From Candidatus Desulfovibrio intestinipullorum (GTDB lineage Bacteria > Desulfobacterota > Desulfovibrionia > Desulfovibrionales > Desulfovibrionaceae): a DNA stretch of 64,000 nucleotides. Location of the stretch: positions 1 through 64,000 of the forward strand of contig DXHV01000063.1 in assembly GCA_019113165.1 (NCBI GenBank), in the 5' to 3' direction. The notes under the pieces were generated by a model. That model had not been told where the DNA came from. It ran no database searches and was given only the letters and a program-made list of their open reading frames with translations. Position numbers and translations under genes: made by a program. Below are positions 25,602 through 34,014 of the stretch, piece by piece. How positions within the stretch are numbered: position 1 is the stretch's first letter; each line of letters starts with the position of its first letter.

Positions 25602-26988
25602 TGACAAAGGCCTCGAAGGTTTTCCAGAAGTCCGGGAAGGACTTGGAGACAACAGTGGGATCTTCCATGAGACGGAACATTTCCGGCGGACGGACATCAA
25701 GGGACTTCAGGGCATAGAGGGCCTGACTCATGGCCATGCGGTGGTCGTGGTTGGTGGCAAATTTCTTGCCGGCCAGGCTCAGGCGCACGTTGGGGCCAAG
25801 GCCATGGATGGTCAGCCCGTCCTCGTGCTCGTCGACCTGCACGCCTATGCTGCGCAGGCTCTGAGCCGGCGCCTTGATGCGATCGGATTCCTTGATGCGC
25901 AGATGGGCAACATTGGTAATGGTGGTTGTGCCTTCGGCAAAGGCCGCCACCACGGCCACGGTGGGCACGAGATCCGGGCACTGGGACATGTCCACGGTAA
26001 TGCCGTGCAGAGGTCTGGGCAGGACGGTGATGCCCTGCTGATTGCTGACTAAAACGGCACCCATGTCGCGCAGGATGTCCAGCAGGGCCCGATCGCCCTG
26101 CAGGGAGTCGGGGTTCACGCCATAGACCTGTGTCGTGTCCCGGCCAAGCACGCCTGCAGCCACCAGATAGGAGGCGCCGGACCAGTCCCCTTCCACGACA
26201 AAGCTACCGCTGTGATAAAGGCCCGGTTGCACCTTGATGCGCAGGCACCAGGGTTCCACATGGGAGAGGGTGCGCCAGTCCGTGGCATACCATTCGGCAT
26301 CATCGTCCGTGCTTTCCCTGGTCTCGACCAGGAACTTGATGCCAAAGTCGGCCATGCACTGCAGGGTCAGGCCTATGTAGGGCCAGGAGACAACCTTGTT
26401 GCCGGCCAGCACCAGGGTGATGAGGCCGTCCACCTGCGGACAGGCCAGCAAAAGCCCGGAAAAGTACTGGCTCGACTCCTCCATGCTGATGGCAAGGACG
26501 TGCTGGGCCACGTGTTCCCTGGGCGGAAGGCTGGCACTGCTGATGCCTCTGGTGGTGATGACCAGAGGGGGAAAGCCTTCCCTGTTCTCATAGGCCACTT
26601 CGCAGCCGAGTTCGCGCAGCGCCTGCACAAGGGCTCCAATGGGGCGCTCGTGCATGCGTGGCGCGCCGTGAATGCGGAATGCCCCCTTGCCCGAGGCGAG
26701 CACGGCGCTGAGCAGGCGGCAGGTGGTTCCGGATTCATGGACATAACAGGAAAGGGGATCGGTGCGGCCACCAAGCAGCCTGCCTGCTGTTCCCTCAACC
26801 CTGTAGCCACCGGAACGATCATTCAGTGGTGTGAAACGGGCGCCTGCCAGGGAAAGGATTTCCCTGGTGCAGGCGGTGTCATCGCTCTCGAGCACGTTGC
26901 GGATTTCGCTCACGCCGCTGGCCAGAGCGGCCGCTATGAGATAGCGGTGGGAAAAGGACTTGGATGCCGGGGCATTCACTTCGATCAT
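25594..26988 (-). CDS. aroA: 3-phosphoshikimate 1-carboxyvinyltransferase (EPSP synthase)
   Basis: 464 residues, two inside-out alpha/beta domains. Seen are APASKSFSHRYLIAAALASG (phosphate-binding N terminus), the AHLRIKESDRI block (phosphoenolpyruvate contacts) and the late motif NHDHRMAMSQALYAL, all diagnostic. It joins shikimate-3-phosphate and phosphoenolpyruvate in the shikimate pathway. It starts 11 bp after pheA and overlaps tyrA. Confidence 0.95.
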   Translation of the reverse strand: MIEVNAPASKSFSHRYLIAAALASGVSEIRNVLESDDTACTREILSLAGARFTPLNDRSGGYRVEGTAGRLLGGRTDPLSCYVHESGTTCRLLSAVLASGKGAFRIHGAPRMHERPIGALVQALRELGCEVAYENREGFPPLVITTRGISSASLPPREHVAQHVLAISMEESSQYFSGLLLACPQVDGLITLVLAGNKVVSWPYIGLTLQCMADFGIKFLVETRESTDDDAEWYATDWRTLSHVEPWCLRIKVQPGLYHSGSFVVEGDWSGASYLVAAGVLGRDTTQVYGVNPDSLQGDRALLDILRDMGAVLVSNQQGITVLPRPLHGITVDMSQCPDLVPTVAVVAAFAEGTTTITNVAHLRIKESDRIKAPAQSLRSIGVQVDEHEDGLTIHGLGPNVRLSLAGKKFATNHDHRMAMSQALYALKSLDVRPPEMFRLMEDPTVVSKSFPDFWKTFEAFVND

Positions 26989-26999
26989 GGAGTATTAAC

Positions 27000-28178
27000 C
27001 TAGTCGATATTGTCTTCGGGCCCCCAGACTCTGTCGAGCTGCGGACCGGTGAGGTAGGAGCCGAGAACACGGAAATTGTTGCACAGGCCGCTCAGTTCAA
27101 GGAGAATGTCCCTGTATTCGGGTCTGGTCAGATCGTCTTCCACATCGGCAAAAAACACGTATTTCCAGCACTGGCCGAGCATGGGACGGGACTCAAGCTT
27201 GCGCATGTTGATATCGTGGTGCGCAAAGAGATTGAGAACCGAGGAAAGCGCGCCCGGCTTGTCAGGCGTGGTGAAGAGGATGGAGGTCTTGGAATGGTCG
27301 CTGAGGCTGCCCTTGTGCAGAGGCAGGCTGCCCAGGCGGTTCTGCGATCCCTCGCGGGCAATGATGACAAAGCGGGTCCAGTTGCCCGGCGCATCCTCAA
27401 TACGCTTGGCCAGTATGTTGAGGCGCAGCATGTCGGCGAGATTGCCGTTGCCTATGGCTGCGCTGCCCGGTGTTTCCAAGGCCTTTCTGGCTGCCGCAGC
27501 CGTGGATTCCGTGGGAATGAGTGCTGCTGCAGGCAGATGTCCCCTGAGCCAGAAGGCACACTGGGACAGGGGCTGGGGGTGGGAATACACCGTGTGTATG
27601 GCCGAGAAGCTCTCTTCCTGGCTCAGCAGGCAGTGCGAGATGCGCGAGAAAAGCTCGGCCTGAATGCAGACCGGAAACTTCAGGAAGAGATCGAAGCTTA
27701 TGCCCACGGTGCCCTGCAGGGAGTTTTCCAAGGGCACAACGCCGAGATCGCAGCTGCCGGCATTGACTTCCTCGAACACGGCGGGAAGATCCGTGCAGGC
27801 ATGGAAATGGGCGCTGTGCCCCAGGTACTCCACGCCGGCAAAGTAGGAAAAGGTGCCTTCCGGTCCGAGATAGGCCACCCGCAGGGGCCGCTGCAGGGAC
27901 CGGGAGGACGAGAAGATTTCCCGCCAGATGGAACGCAGGGCCGCTTCGGGCAGGGGACCCTGATTGCGCGAACTCAGGCGCGCAAGAATTTCCTCCTCGC
28001 GCTGGGGTTTGAAGATCGTGCTCTTTTCGCCGGCCTTGATGCGTCCCACTTCCCTGCTGAGGGAGGAGCGCTCGTTGAGCAGCTCCAGGATTCGTTCGTC
28101 CACTTCGTCAATGCGGGCCCGTGTCCTGGACAGAAGCTCTTCGCGTGAAGGCTGTGCAGCCTGTTCTGTGTCAGCCAT
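27000..28178 (-). CDS. pheA: Bifunctional chorismate mutase / prephenate dehydratase
   Basis: 392 residues. Chorismate mutase domain (about 12-95, TRARIDEVDERILELLNERS), prephenate dehydratase domain (about 97-275, YLGPEGTFSY, VPLENSLQGTVG, NWTRFVII) and an ACT regulatory domain (about 295-375, KTSILFTTPDKPGALSSVL with KLESRP). It converts chorismate to phenylpyruvate, and the ACT domain is expected to bind phenylalanine for feedback inhibition. It lies 3 bp after the DHQ synthase II gene. Confidence 0.95.
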   Translation of the reverse strand: MADTEQAAQPSREELLSRTRARIDEVDERILELLNERSSLSREVGRIKAGEKSTIFKPQREEEILARLSSRNQGPLPEAALRSIWREIFSSSRSLQRPLRVAYLGPEGTFSYFAGVEYLGHSAHFHACTDLPAVFEEVNAGSCDLGVVPLENSLQGTVGISFDLFLKFPVCIQAELFSRISHCLLSQEESFSAIHTVYSHPQPLSQCAFWLRGHLPAAALIPTESTAAAARKALETPGSAAIGNGNLADMLRLNILAKRIEDAPGNWTRFVIIAREGSQNRLGSLPLHKGSLSDHSKTSILFTTPDKPGALSSVLNLFAHHDINMRKLESRPMLGQCWKYVFFADVEDDLTRPEYRDILLELSGLCNNFRVLGSYLTGPQLDRVWGPEDNID

Positions 28179-28181
28179 GTC

Positions 28182-29162
28182 CTAGACCTCGGCAATTTCT
28201 TCCTTGATGCGCATGCCGAAATGCCGGCCGGCCTCGTCGATGCGGCAGAGGACCTTGTCACCAGGCTTCAGGTTGACCACGCTGATCGGAATGCCTCCGG
28301 GCGCCGTGAGACGGATGGTCTCGGCATTCTGCAGGAAGACGGCTCCCTGCTTCTCGCCGTCCTCGGTCTGCACGCTGGCCTTCACGAGCAGCATGGGACG
28401 CACCTCAATCTTGACCCGCCCCACGGTGGTGATCAGGGTCTTACCGGTACTCTCCACGATCTGGACTTCGCTTCCGGCTCTGAGTTCCTCCAGATAGCAC
28501 GTCCTGTCGTGCGGCAGCCGCGTATAGGCGTGCACTGCACCAGCGTTGATCCGAAAGGGACGAGCAGCAACGTATTCGTTCTGCTCTGTCTCCGCGTGGA
28601 CTAAAAAGGTGAAGTCGGAAGAATTGCCAACCAGCATGCCCTGGCCGCGGTGCAGCATGGAAATGGTGTCGCAGCAGACACGATGCCCCAGGCCGACCTG
28701 GGTCACGCTGGTCACCACGCCCTCGACCAGATGTTCGCTGGCAAGAGAGAGCTTGCACTGGGACACAATGGTCTTGAGTTCGGTGATGGCTTCGGGCAGG
28801 ACCACAAGGCCTGTGACGCCGCGTTCCAGAATGCCGGAGGCAAGGACGGCTTCCTCCAGGGAACCCACTTCCGTGTACACGGCATCGCTCTGGGCCAGCA
28901 GGTTTTCGATGGGAATGATTTCCCAGCCCCTGGCCAGGGTGCACAGGCCCTGACGGCTCTTTTCCAGGTAGACGGCCTCGTCTTCCTTGGCCTGCAGGGC
29001 CACGCAGGGCACGTCTTCGAGAGCCAGCACCGTGCACCGGGCAAGACCGGCAACCAGTTCGACCTTGTCGGCAGGCACAAGGAGGCCGTCCACGCCGGAC
29101 TCGAGGGCCAGGGTTACCTCTTCCTTGCTGAAGGGTGAGGCTTTGAAATAAATGGCTGGCAT
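28182..29162 (-). CDS. 3-dehydroquinate synthase II (archaeal-type AroB')
   Basis: 326 residues resembling the archaeal DHQ synthase II family, not classical AroB. Features seen: LESGVDGLLVPADKVELV, GLGHRVCCDTISMLHRGQGM, ARPFRINAGAVHAY with the following TRLPHDRTCYLEEL, and a C-terminal beta-barrel-like end. Family knowledge: it makes 3-dehydroquinate by NAD-dependent deamination and cyclisation of 2-amino-3,7-dideoxy-D-threo-hept-6-ulosonate. It lies 5 bp after the aldolase gene, which supplies that substrate. Confidence 0.93.
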   Translation of the reverse strand: MPAIYFKASPFSKEEVTLALESGVDGLLVPADKVELVAGLARCTVLALEDVPCVALQAKEDEAVYLEKSRQGLCTLARGWEIIPIENLLAQSDAVYTEVGSLEEAVLASGILERGVTGLVVLPEAITELKTIVSQCKLSLASEHLVEGVVTSVTQVGLGHRVCCDTISMLHRGQGMLVGNSSDFTFLVHAETEQNEYVAARPFRINAGAVHAYTRLPHDRTCYLEELRAGSEVQIVESTGKTLITTVGRVKIEVRPMLLVKASVQTEDGEKQGAVFLQNAETIRLTAPGGIPISVVNLKPGDKVLCRIDEAGRHFGMRIKEEIAEV

Positions 29163-29167
29163 GGGGA

Positions 29168-29965
29168 CTATTCTCCTACGATTCTGAGGGCGGTTTCGAC
29201 GTCGGCATCCTCGTGGACCAGGGCACGCAGGGCGCGGACCATCTGGACACGCTTGGGATGGGCAAAGACGTTGCGGCCCATGGACAGACCGGAGCCGCCG
29301 GCCTTGAGGGAATCGTAGACCATGGTCAGCACGTCACGGGTGGATTCCATGCGCGGACCGCCGGCAATGACCACAGGCACGCAGCAGGTGGCCACCACGT
29401 CGGCAAAGCTGGCCATGTCGCCGGTGTAGGAGACCTTCACGATGTCGGCGCCCAGTTCCACACCAACCCTGGCGCAGTGGGCCACCACTTCGGGAGCGTA
29501 GGAGTTCTTGATCTTGGGACCGCGGCCGTACATCATGGCCAGCAGCGGCATGCCCCAGTTGTCGGCAGCCTCGGCCACGCGGCCGAGATCGGAAAGCATC
29601 TTTTCCTCGTTGGGATCGCCCAGGTTCACATGGACGGACACGCAGTCTGCACCGTGACGGATGCCTTCTTCCACGGAGGAGACCAGTGCCTTGTAATTGC
29701 TCTGGGGAGAGAGGTCCGTGGAGGCAGACAGGTGGACAATGAGGCCAATGTCGGAACCGGCCCGGCGGTAGGAGCAGCGGATGAGACCCTTGTGCATGAG
29801 AACGGCATCGGCGCCACCCTGGGCCATGTCATTCACGGTTTCCTTCATGTCCAGAAGGCCGGGGACAGCACCCATGGAGACACCGTGGTCCATGGGAACG
29901 ATGATGGTTCGACCGTTGTTGCGGTTGATGATGCGTTCGAGGCGGATTTGTTTGCCGAAGTACAT
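29168..29965 (-). CDS. 2-amino-3,7-dideoxy-D-threo-hept-6-ulosonate synthase (class I aldolase family)
   Basis: 265 residues of a class I FbaB-type TIM barrel: VPMDHGVSMGAVPGL, then DAVLMHKG, CVSVHVNLGDPNE, ADIVKVSYTGD with the Schiff-base lysine, and VVIAGGPRMES. Next to DHQ synthase II this is the ADH synthase that starts the alternative shikimate route from a sugar phosphate and aspartate semialdehyde. First structural gene of the operon; ATG at 29965 after AAAGGAGC, preceded by an attenuator leader. Confidence 0.92.
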   Translation of the reverse strand: MYFGKQIRLERIINRNNGRTIIVPMDHGVSMGAVPGLLDMKETVNDMAQGGADAVLMHKGLIRCSYRRAGSDIGLIVHLSASTDLSPQSNYKALVSSVEEGIRHGADCVSVHVNLGDPNEEKMLSDLGRVAEAADNWGMPLLAMMYGRGPKIKNSYAPEVVAHCARVGVELGADIVKVSYTGDMASFADVVATCCVPVVIAGGPRMESTRDVLTMVYDSLKAGGSGLSMGRNVFAHPKRVQMVRALRALVHEDADVETALRIVGE

Positions 29966-30032
29966 GGGGATGCTCCTTTCCCTGGTGAATCAAGGACTCT
30001 TGGTGGAGAGTGATTTTTTTCCGGCGGCAAAG

Positions 30033-30068
30033 AAAAAGGCCGCCGGCTGTGTAAGAAGCCTGCGGCCT
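30033..30068 (-). terminator. Attenuator terminator in the aro operon leader
   Basis: On the minus strand AGGCCGC-A-GGCT pairs with AGCC-G-GCGGCCT (11 bp, one A-G mismatch, 8-nt loop) and is followed by TTTTC. It lies between the leader peptide and the first gene, 68 bp before that gene's ATG. Its 5' arm overlaps the 3' arm of an alternative stem (30065-30070 with 30111-30116). Confidence 0.8.
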
Positions 30069-30116
30069 GTTGAGCTCACTTTTGCAAGGACGTCAGCAAA
30101 GCTCCCGACCACAGGC
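30065..30116 (-). promoter_or_regulatory. Antiterminator stem competing with the aro attenuator
   Basis: On the minus strand GCCTGT (30116-30111) pairs with ACAGGC (30070-30065), and GAGCT (30104-30100) with AGCTC (30076-30072). The ACAGGC arm shares AGGC with the terminator's 5' arm, so only one of the two can form. The GCCTGT arm is the Ala-Cys codon pair nine nucleotides past the aromatic run. Stalling there would leave it free to pair; completing the peptide would cover it. Confidence 0.65.
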
Positions 30117-30194
30117 TCTTCTAAAGTACACAAAATAGAACCAGCGGCTGCTGGCTTCATTTGCGAAGGAAGAGGTGGCGGAGAGGCAGAGCAT
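30093..30194 (-). CDS. Leader peptide of the aro operon (Trp-Phe-Tyr-Phe-Val-Tyr-Phe run)
   Basis: 33 codons, ATG at 30194 with AAGGA at a suitable distance upstream, stop TGA at 30093-30095. Codons at 30143-30123 read TGG-TTC-TAT-TTT-GTG-TAC-TTT, which is six aromatic residues of three kinds in seven codons. It ends in RRACGRELC. It lies in the transcribed leader of the aromatic biosynthesis operon, just before a terminator/antiterminator pair. This is the layout of ribosome-mediated attenuation as in trp and pheA leaders. It is too short and specialised to be a functional enzyme. Low charged aromatic tRNA should stall the ribosome in the run and turn the operon on. Confidence 0.82.
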   Translation of the reverse strand: MLCLSATSSFANEASSRWFYFVYFRRACGRELC

Positions 30195-30257
30195 GAAGAT
30201 GTTCCTTGTTGTTTCCCTGGACAGGAAAACTGTGCAGGGGAAAAATTTGATGGGATA

Positions 30258-30287
30258 GATGTACGCCTGACCGGCCTTTTCTGTCAA
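30258..30287 (-). promoter_or_regulatory. Candidate sigma-70 promoter of the aro operon leader
   Basis: On the minus strand a consensus TTGACA (30287-30282) is followed after 18 bp by TACATC (30263-30258). Transcription would begin near 30250, about 56 nt before the leader ATG. The remaining part of the gap up to the DHH gene (30288-30356) shows nothing else. Confidence 0.6.
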
Positions 30288-30356
30288 GAAAGGAGACACA
30301 ATTTTTTTGTCTGCCAGCATGTCATTTTGGTGACGGCGTGCAACATGTCTGAATGA

Positions 30357-31394
30357 CTATTTTTCCCTGTCGGCAGGAGCGGGTTTTGCCAAAGGATCCT
30401 TCTTCGGGCGCAGTTTGCGCTTGTGCAGTCTGTTCAGGATGAAGTTCAGGCAGGTTTCGCCCTCGGGCACGGCAGAGACGGGGAATTCGGCGCGTCCCAG
30501 GCTGCGGTGGCCACCTGCAGAGCCCACATCGTGGAAGCAGGCATCGGCCAGCCTGCCTATGTCGCGGGTACCGTCGCCCCTGAAGATGACCACCACGGTT
30601 TCCTTCTGCACAAGGCCGCTCACGGCTATCCAGCGCAGTCCGTGCACGCGGGTGAAGAAGTCCGCTATGGCCACGAGCAGGTCGGCATTCTGCACATCGC
30701 CCACCCAGGCATGAAAGCCTGTGCCCCGGCATTCGCTGAGATTGCGGAAGGCCCTGGAAAAGAGCGGCAGCCAGGAGCGCAGGTATTCGCTGCGAGTGAT
30801 GCGGCGCAGGAGCATGGGATCGGATCTCGCCGAGAGCCATTGATAGGCATCAAAGTCGTTCTTGCCGCCGCTGCGCTCGAAGAGGGCCGTGTCCGTGCGT
30901 ATGCCGAGGAGCATGGCCGTGGCCAGCCTGGGACTCGGGCGCAGGCCAAGGCCGCGCAGGTATTCGCAGAAAATGGTGCAGGTAGCCCCTGCCTGCGGGC
31001 GGATGTCCACCAGTCTGAGGTCCAGATCGGCGTACTCTTCCGGCTTGGGCGGATGGTGATCCACAATGACGGAAAAGGGTATGCCGCTGAAATTCTTGTG
31101 ATGGTGGGGCTGGCCGTCCACTATGGCAAAGTGCGTGTACTGTTCCAGATACTCTTCCTTCCAGGGCGCACTGTCCGTATGCAGATAGCGCATGAAGGCC
31201 AGATTGTCGGGACGGGTGATTTCGTTGATGCGGTAGATGTCCACCCTGGTCCGTGCGGCCATGATGCGCTTGAGTGCTGCGGCAGCGCCCATGGCATCGG
31301 GATCGGCATTGATGACGATGCACCAGCGCTGATCCCTGGTGACGGTCCTGAGCCAGTCCTTCAAGGCCTGCAGAGCTTTTCCTCGTGGAACCAT
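30357..31394 (-). CDS. DHH family phosphoesterase (NrnA/RecJ-like)
   Basis: 345 residues. Motif I INADPDAMGAAAAL, a DGQPHHHKNF segment, the DHH motif in VDHHPPK, and a C-terminal DHHA1-like segment with SAGGHRSLGRAEFP. Members cleave oligoribonucleotides, pAp or cyclic dinucleotides using Mn. The C terminus is Lys/Arg-rich. ATG at 31394 with AGGGGG upstream; the open frame extends further but without a better start. It lies downstream of the CbiR-like gene on the same strand. Its exact substrate is unknown. Confidence 0.8.
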   Translation of the reverse strand: MVPRGKALQALKDWLRTVTRDQRWCIVINADPDAMGAAAALKRIMAARTRVDIYRINEITRPDNLAFMRYLHTDSAPWKEEYLEQYTHFAIVDGQPHHHKNFSGIPFSVIVDHHPPKPEEYADLDLRLVDIRPQAGATCTIFCEYLRGLGLRPSPRLATAMLLGIRTDTALFERSGGKNDFDAYQWLSARSDPMLLRRITRSEYLRSWLPLFSRAFRNLSECRGTGFHAWVGDVQNADLLVAIADFFTRVHGLRWIAVSGLVQKETVVVIFRGDGTRDIGRLADACFHDVGSAGGHRSLGRAEFPVSAVPEGETCLNFILNRLHKRKLRPKKDPLAKPAPADREK

Positions 31395-31524
31395 AAGCGT
31401 TGTGCCCCCTGGCAGTTTCTCGTGGATGGAGTGTGCGGTAGTGTGCCGGAAACTATGTGTCTGGCAGATGCTGTCTGGAGGGATTTGGGGAGGATCGTTC
31501 TGCAGGACGAGAGCCCCGTTGCCC

Positions 31525-32376
31525 TTATCCCCGTGCCGCGCACCAGAGCTCGTGGACACAGGGCAGGGAGGCACAGACGCCCTGCCAGCTGAAGACTTCC
31601 AGCACATGGACGCAGGTTGTGGGCACGCGGGCCATGATGTGTTCCGCAAGCTTCCGTTCCCTGTCCGCGAGGGTGCTCACGGGCAGGTGCCTGCCCCGTT
31701 CGTCCACAAGATTCCAGTGGATCATGGACGCTTGGGCAAGAATTGCCTCCTCCAGAAGTGCCGCATGATGGTAGCGCAAGAGGTGGCCAAAATCCAGACA
31801 CAGGCCGGAGCCTTCGGGCAGCAGGGGCGCATGGCCAAGCACTTCCTGCAGGCTGTTGTGCCGCGTGTTTTCCCAGCAGAGGGGCAGGCTCCACCCGTCG
31901 CGCAGGAGTGCTTCTGCAAGGACGTGCCGGAAGTGCCGCATCTGCAGCCAGGCCTGGTCTGCCGGTCGTGCCGGCGGATGGATAACGGCGCAGCGCGGGG
32001 CAAGAGAGCGGATTTTTCTGACAAGCTCAAGACAGATGCCGGCACAGAGTTCTGCCTCGTCCAGCAGGCTGTGTGCCTGGGGAAGGGGGTCTTCCCTGTG
32101 CCAGGGCAGATCCAGGGGCAGGTGGACATGATAGCCCAGGGGCAGGCCGGCTTCCGGCAGATCGTCTGCGGTATAGCGCAGGCAGGCTGCGGTCTCGAAG
32201 AAGCACAGGGCCACTTCCGGAACCCGGCCCTGCAGAAAGCGGCAGTTTTCGGCAACGGAGCCGGGCTGTACCCAGGAGGGCACGGCCCAGTGAAAGTCCG
32301 GCGAGAGCCGTGACAGGGTCAGTTCCGGCGACAGTTCGAGGGAAGGTGCGCAGGATGGTTCGCAGGGATGGGACAT
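31525..32376 (-). CDS. cbiR: CbiR-like cobamide-remodelling phosphodiesterase (TIM barrel)
   Basis: 283 residues from ATG 32376. The order FHWAVPSWVQPGSVAENCRFL, then VALCFFET, YHVHLPLDLPWH, CWENTRHNSL, CLDFGHLLRYHH and IHWNLVDERGRH resembles an AP-endonuclease-type TIM barrel with metal-ligand His and Asp residues. The HVHLPLDLPW block is what I associate with CbiR, which hydrolyses the nucleotide loop of cobamides so that the lower ligand can be exchanged. The start is uncertain: the frame is open to 32502 and neither ATG has a clear ribosome-binding site. It lies 213 bp after the histidine kinase gene. It could be another xylose-isomerase-like protein. Confidence 0.65.
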   Translation of the reverse strand: MSHPCEPSCAPSLELSPELTLSRLSPDFHWAVPSWVQPGSVAENCRFLQGRVPEVALCFFETAACLRYTADDLPEAGLPLGYHVHLPLDLPWHREDPLPQAHSLLDEAELCAGICLELVRKIRSLAPRCAVIHPPARPADQAWLQMRHFRHVLAEALLRDGWSLPLCWENTRHNSLQEVLGHAPLLPEGSGLCLDFGHLLRYHHAALLEEAILAQASMIHWNLVDERGRHLPVSTLADRERKLAEHIMARVPTTCVHVLEVFSWQGVCASLPCVHELWCAARG

Positions 32377-32589
32377 GCAGGGAGAGAGGCTGAAGGAAAG
32401 GGAAAAAGGGGGAAGGGAGAGAGGCAGGATACGGAAGGAAGGGGAAAAGTGCCAGTGCCTGGCCGGCAGGGGGATGGCTCCTGCCGGGCGTTGCGAAGCC
32501 ATGCCCTTGCTGTCGCCACGGCCGGCGCCAGGGCGGCTCTTTTTGGCAAAGGCCTGGCAACGCAGGAGTCCGTGCAGGCAGCAGGGGAT

Positions 32590-34014
32590 TCAGCGCGCTG
32601 CCGGTGCGCTGCGGAAATAGCGCGGTATCTCTATGCTCGCCGTGAGCCCTCCCCCGGGATTGTTGCGCAGGGAAAGCTTTGCCTGATCCAGGGCCGCCAT
32701 ATTGCGTGCAATGGAAAGACCCAGTCCGGTTCCGCCAAGGTGGGTGTTGCGCGAGTTGTCCAGGCGGTAATAGGGCATGAACACGCGCTCGATCTTGTCG
32801 TCCGGAATGCCCGGCCCATTGTCGGAAATTTCTATGCGTACCATGTCTTCGACGACAAGAATGCGTACCCTGGCGCTGTCGGCATAGGTCAGGGCGTTGT
32901 TGAGCAGATTGTTCACGCAGCGCTTCAGGCAGGAAGGCCGTGCCTTGACAAGCAGGGGGCCCGCCACGGGGTCCGCCTCGAGGGGCACATGCGTTCCGTC
33001 AAGAGCAACGTCGTCCACAATGCTCTGCAAAAAGGCCCGGATGTCCAGAGGAACCTGCTTTTCTGCCGAGGTGTGGCTCTTTGCGAAATCAAGCCCCCTG
33101 GCCACGAAAAGTTCGAGATCGTCCAGATCCATGCCCAGCTTCTCGCTTTCCGCCCTGGGATGGAGGTGCTCGAGGCGCAGGCGCGCACGGGTCAGCGGCG
33201 TGCGCAGATCATGGGCAATGGCCGTCATGAGGCGGTTGCGTTCCTCGAAACTTGCACAAATGCGTTCACGCATGAGATTGAAGGACTGGGCGACCTCCCG
33301 CACTTCCCTGGTCCCTGTTTCCGGAAGGGGCTGAAAGATTTCCGGATTGCGGCCAAAGGCATCGGCACATGCGGCAAGCTTGCGCAGGGGCTTTGTGGAA
33401 TGCAGAACAAGAGCGGTCACCAGCGCTGCCAGAGCGATGACCACAAGCAGTGTCAGATACCTGTAGACGAGTGTTTCCCTGGCGCCGTGATCGCGCTTGT
33501 GCCCGACAGTCATCCATGTTCCATCCTCAAGGCGTATGGCCGTGAGCATGTAGGGGACGGGATAGCGCGGATCCGGATCCTTGTTGCCGCCAAGCGTCTT
33601 GATCAGGAATTCCCGCTCGATACCTGCACGGGCAAAGCTTTGTGCAAGAGCCTGGGAGTACAGTCTGATGGGCTTCGAGTCGACAGGGGTCATGTCTGGC
33701 CTTGTGTCCGTATAGCGGAAGAAGACATCCACGCCTGCATCGCCATTGGAGTAGACACTGCGTATGATATCCACATAGGCCTGCCGCTCTTCCCTGGGCA
33801 GTCGTTCCAGAATGCGCGTGTAGACGACCATGCGCATGGCGGCTTCCTGTATGCCCAGGCCGCGGTGAAAGGTGCGCAGTTCGCTCCAGAGCACGGAATT
33901 GGCCAGTTCAATGCCTGCCAGACCCAGGACAAGGAGCACGACAAGTCGTGCGACCAGGGTATCGAAGGGGCGCCAGCGCAGAATCTTGCGCCAGATGTTA
34001 TTTGATCTTGTCAC
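32590..34014 (-). CDS. Sensor histidine kinase (EnvZ/OmpR-type)
   Basis: 474 residues. Transmembrane helix about 18-40, periplasmic domain about 41-185, second helix about 186-206, HAMP, then the phospho-acceptor His268 in AIAHDLRTPLTRAR. The ATP lid has N box NLLNNAL, G1 ISDNGPGIP and G2 GGTGLGLSIAR. It starts at a GTG that overlaps the response regulator stop (GTGA), which shows coupled translation. The periplasmic domain does not suggest a ligand. Confidence 0.92.
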   Translation of the reverse strand: MTRSNNIWRKILRWRPFDTLVARLVVLLVLGLAGIELANSVLWSELRTFHRGLGIQEAAMRMVVYTRILERLPREERQAYVDIIRSVYSNGDAGVDVFFRYTDTRPDMTPVDSKPIRLYSQALAQSFARAGIEREFLIKTLGGNKDPDPRYPVPYMLTAIRLEDGTWMTVGHKRDHGARETLVYRYLTLLVVIALAALVTALVLHSTKPLRKLAACADAFGRNPEIFQPLPETGTREVREVAQSFNLMRERICASFEERNRLMTAIAHDLRTPLTRARLRLEHLHPRAESEKLGMDLDDLELFVARGLDFAKSHTSAEKQVPLDIRAFLQSIVDDVALDGTHVPLEADPVAGPLLVKARPSCLKRCVNNLLNNALTYADSARVRILVVEDMVRIEISDNGPGIPDDKIERVFMPYYRLDNSRNTHLGGTGLGLSIARNMAALDQAKLSLRNNPGGGLTASIEIPRYFRSAPAAR

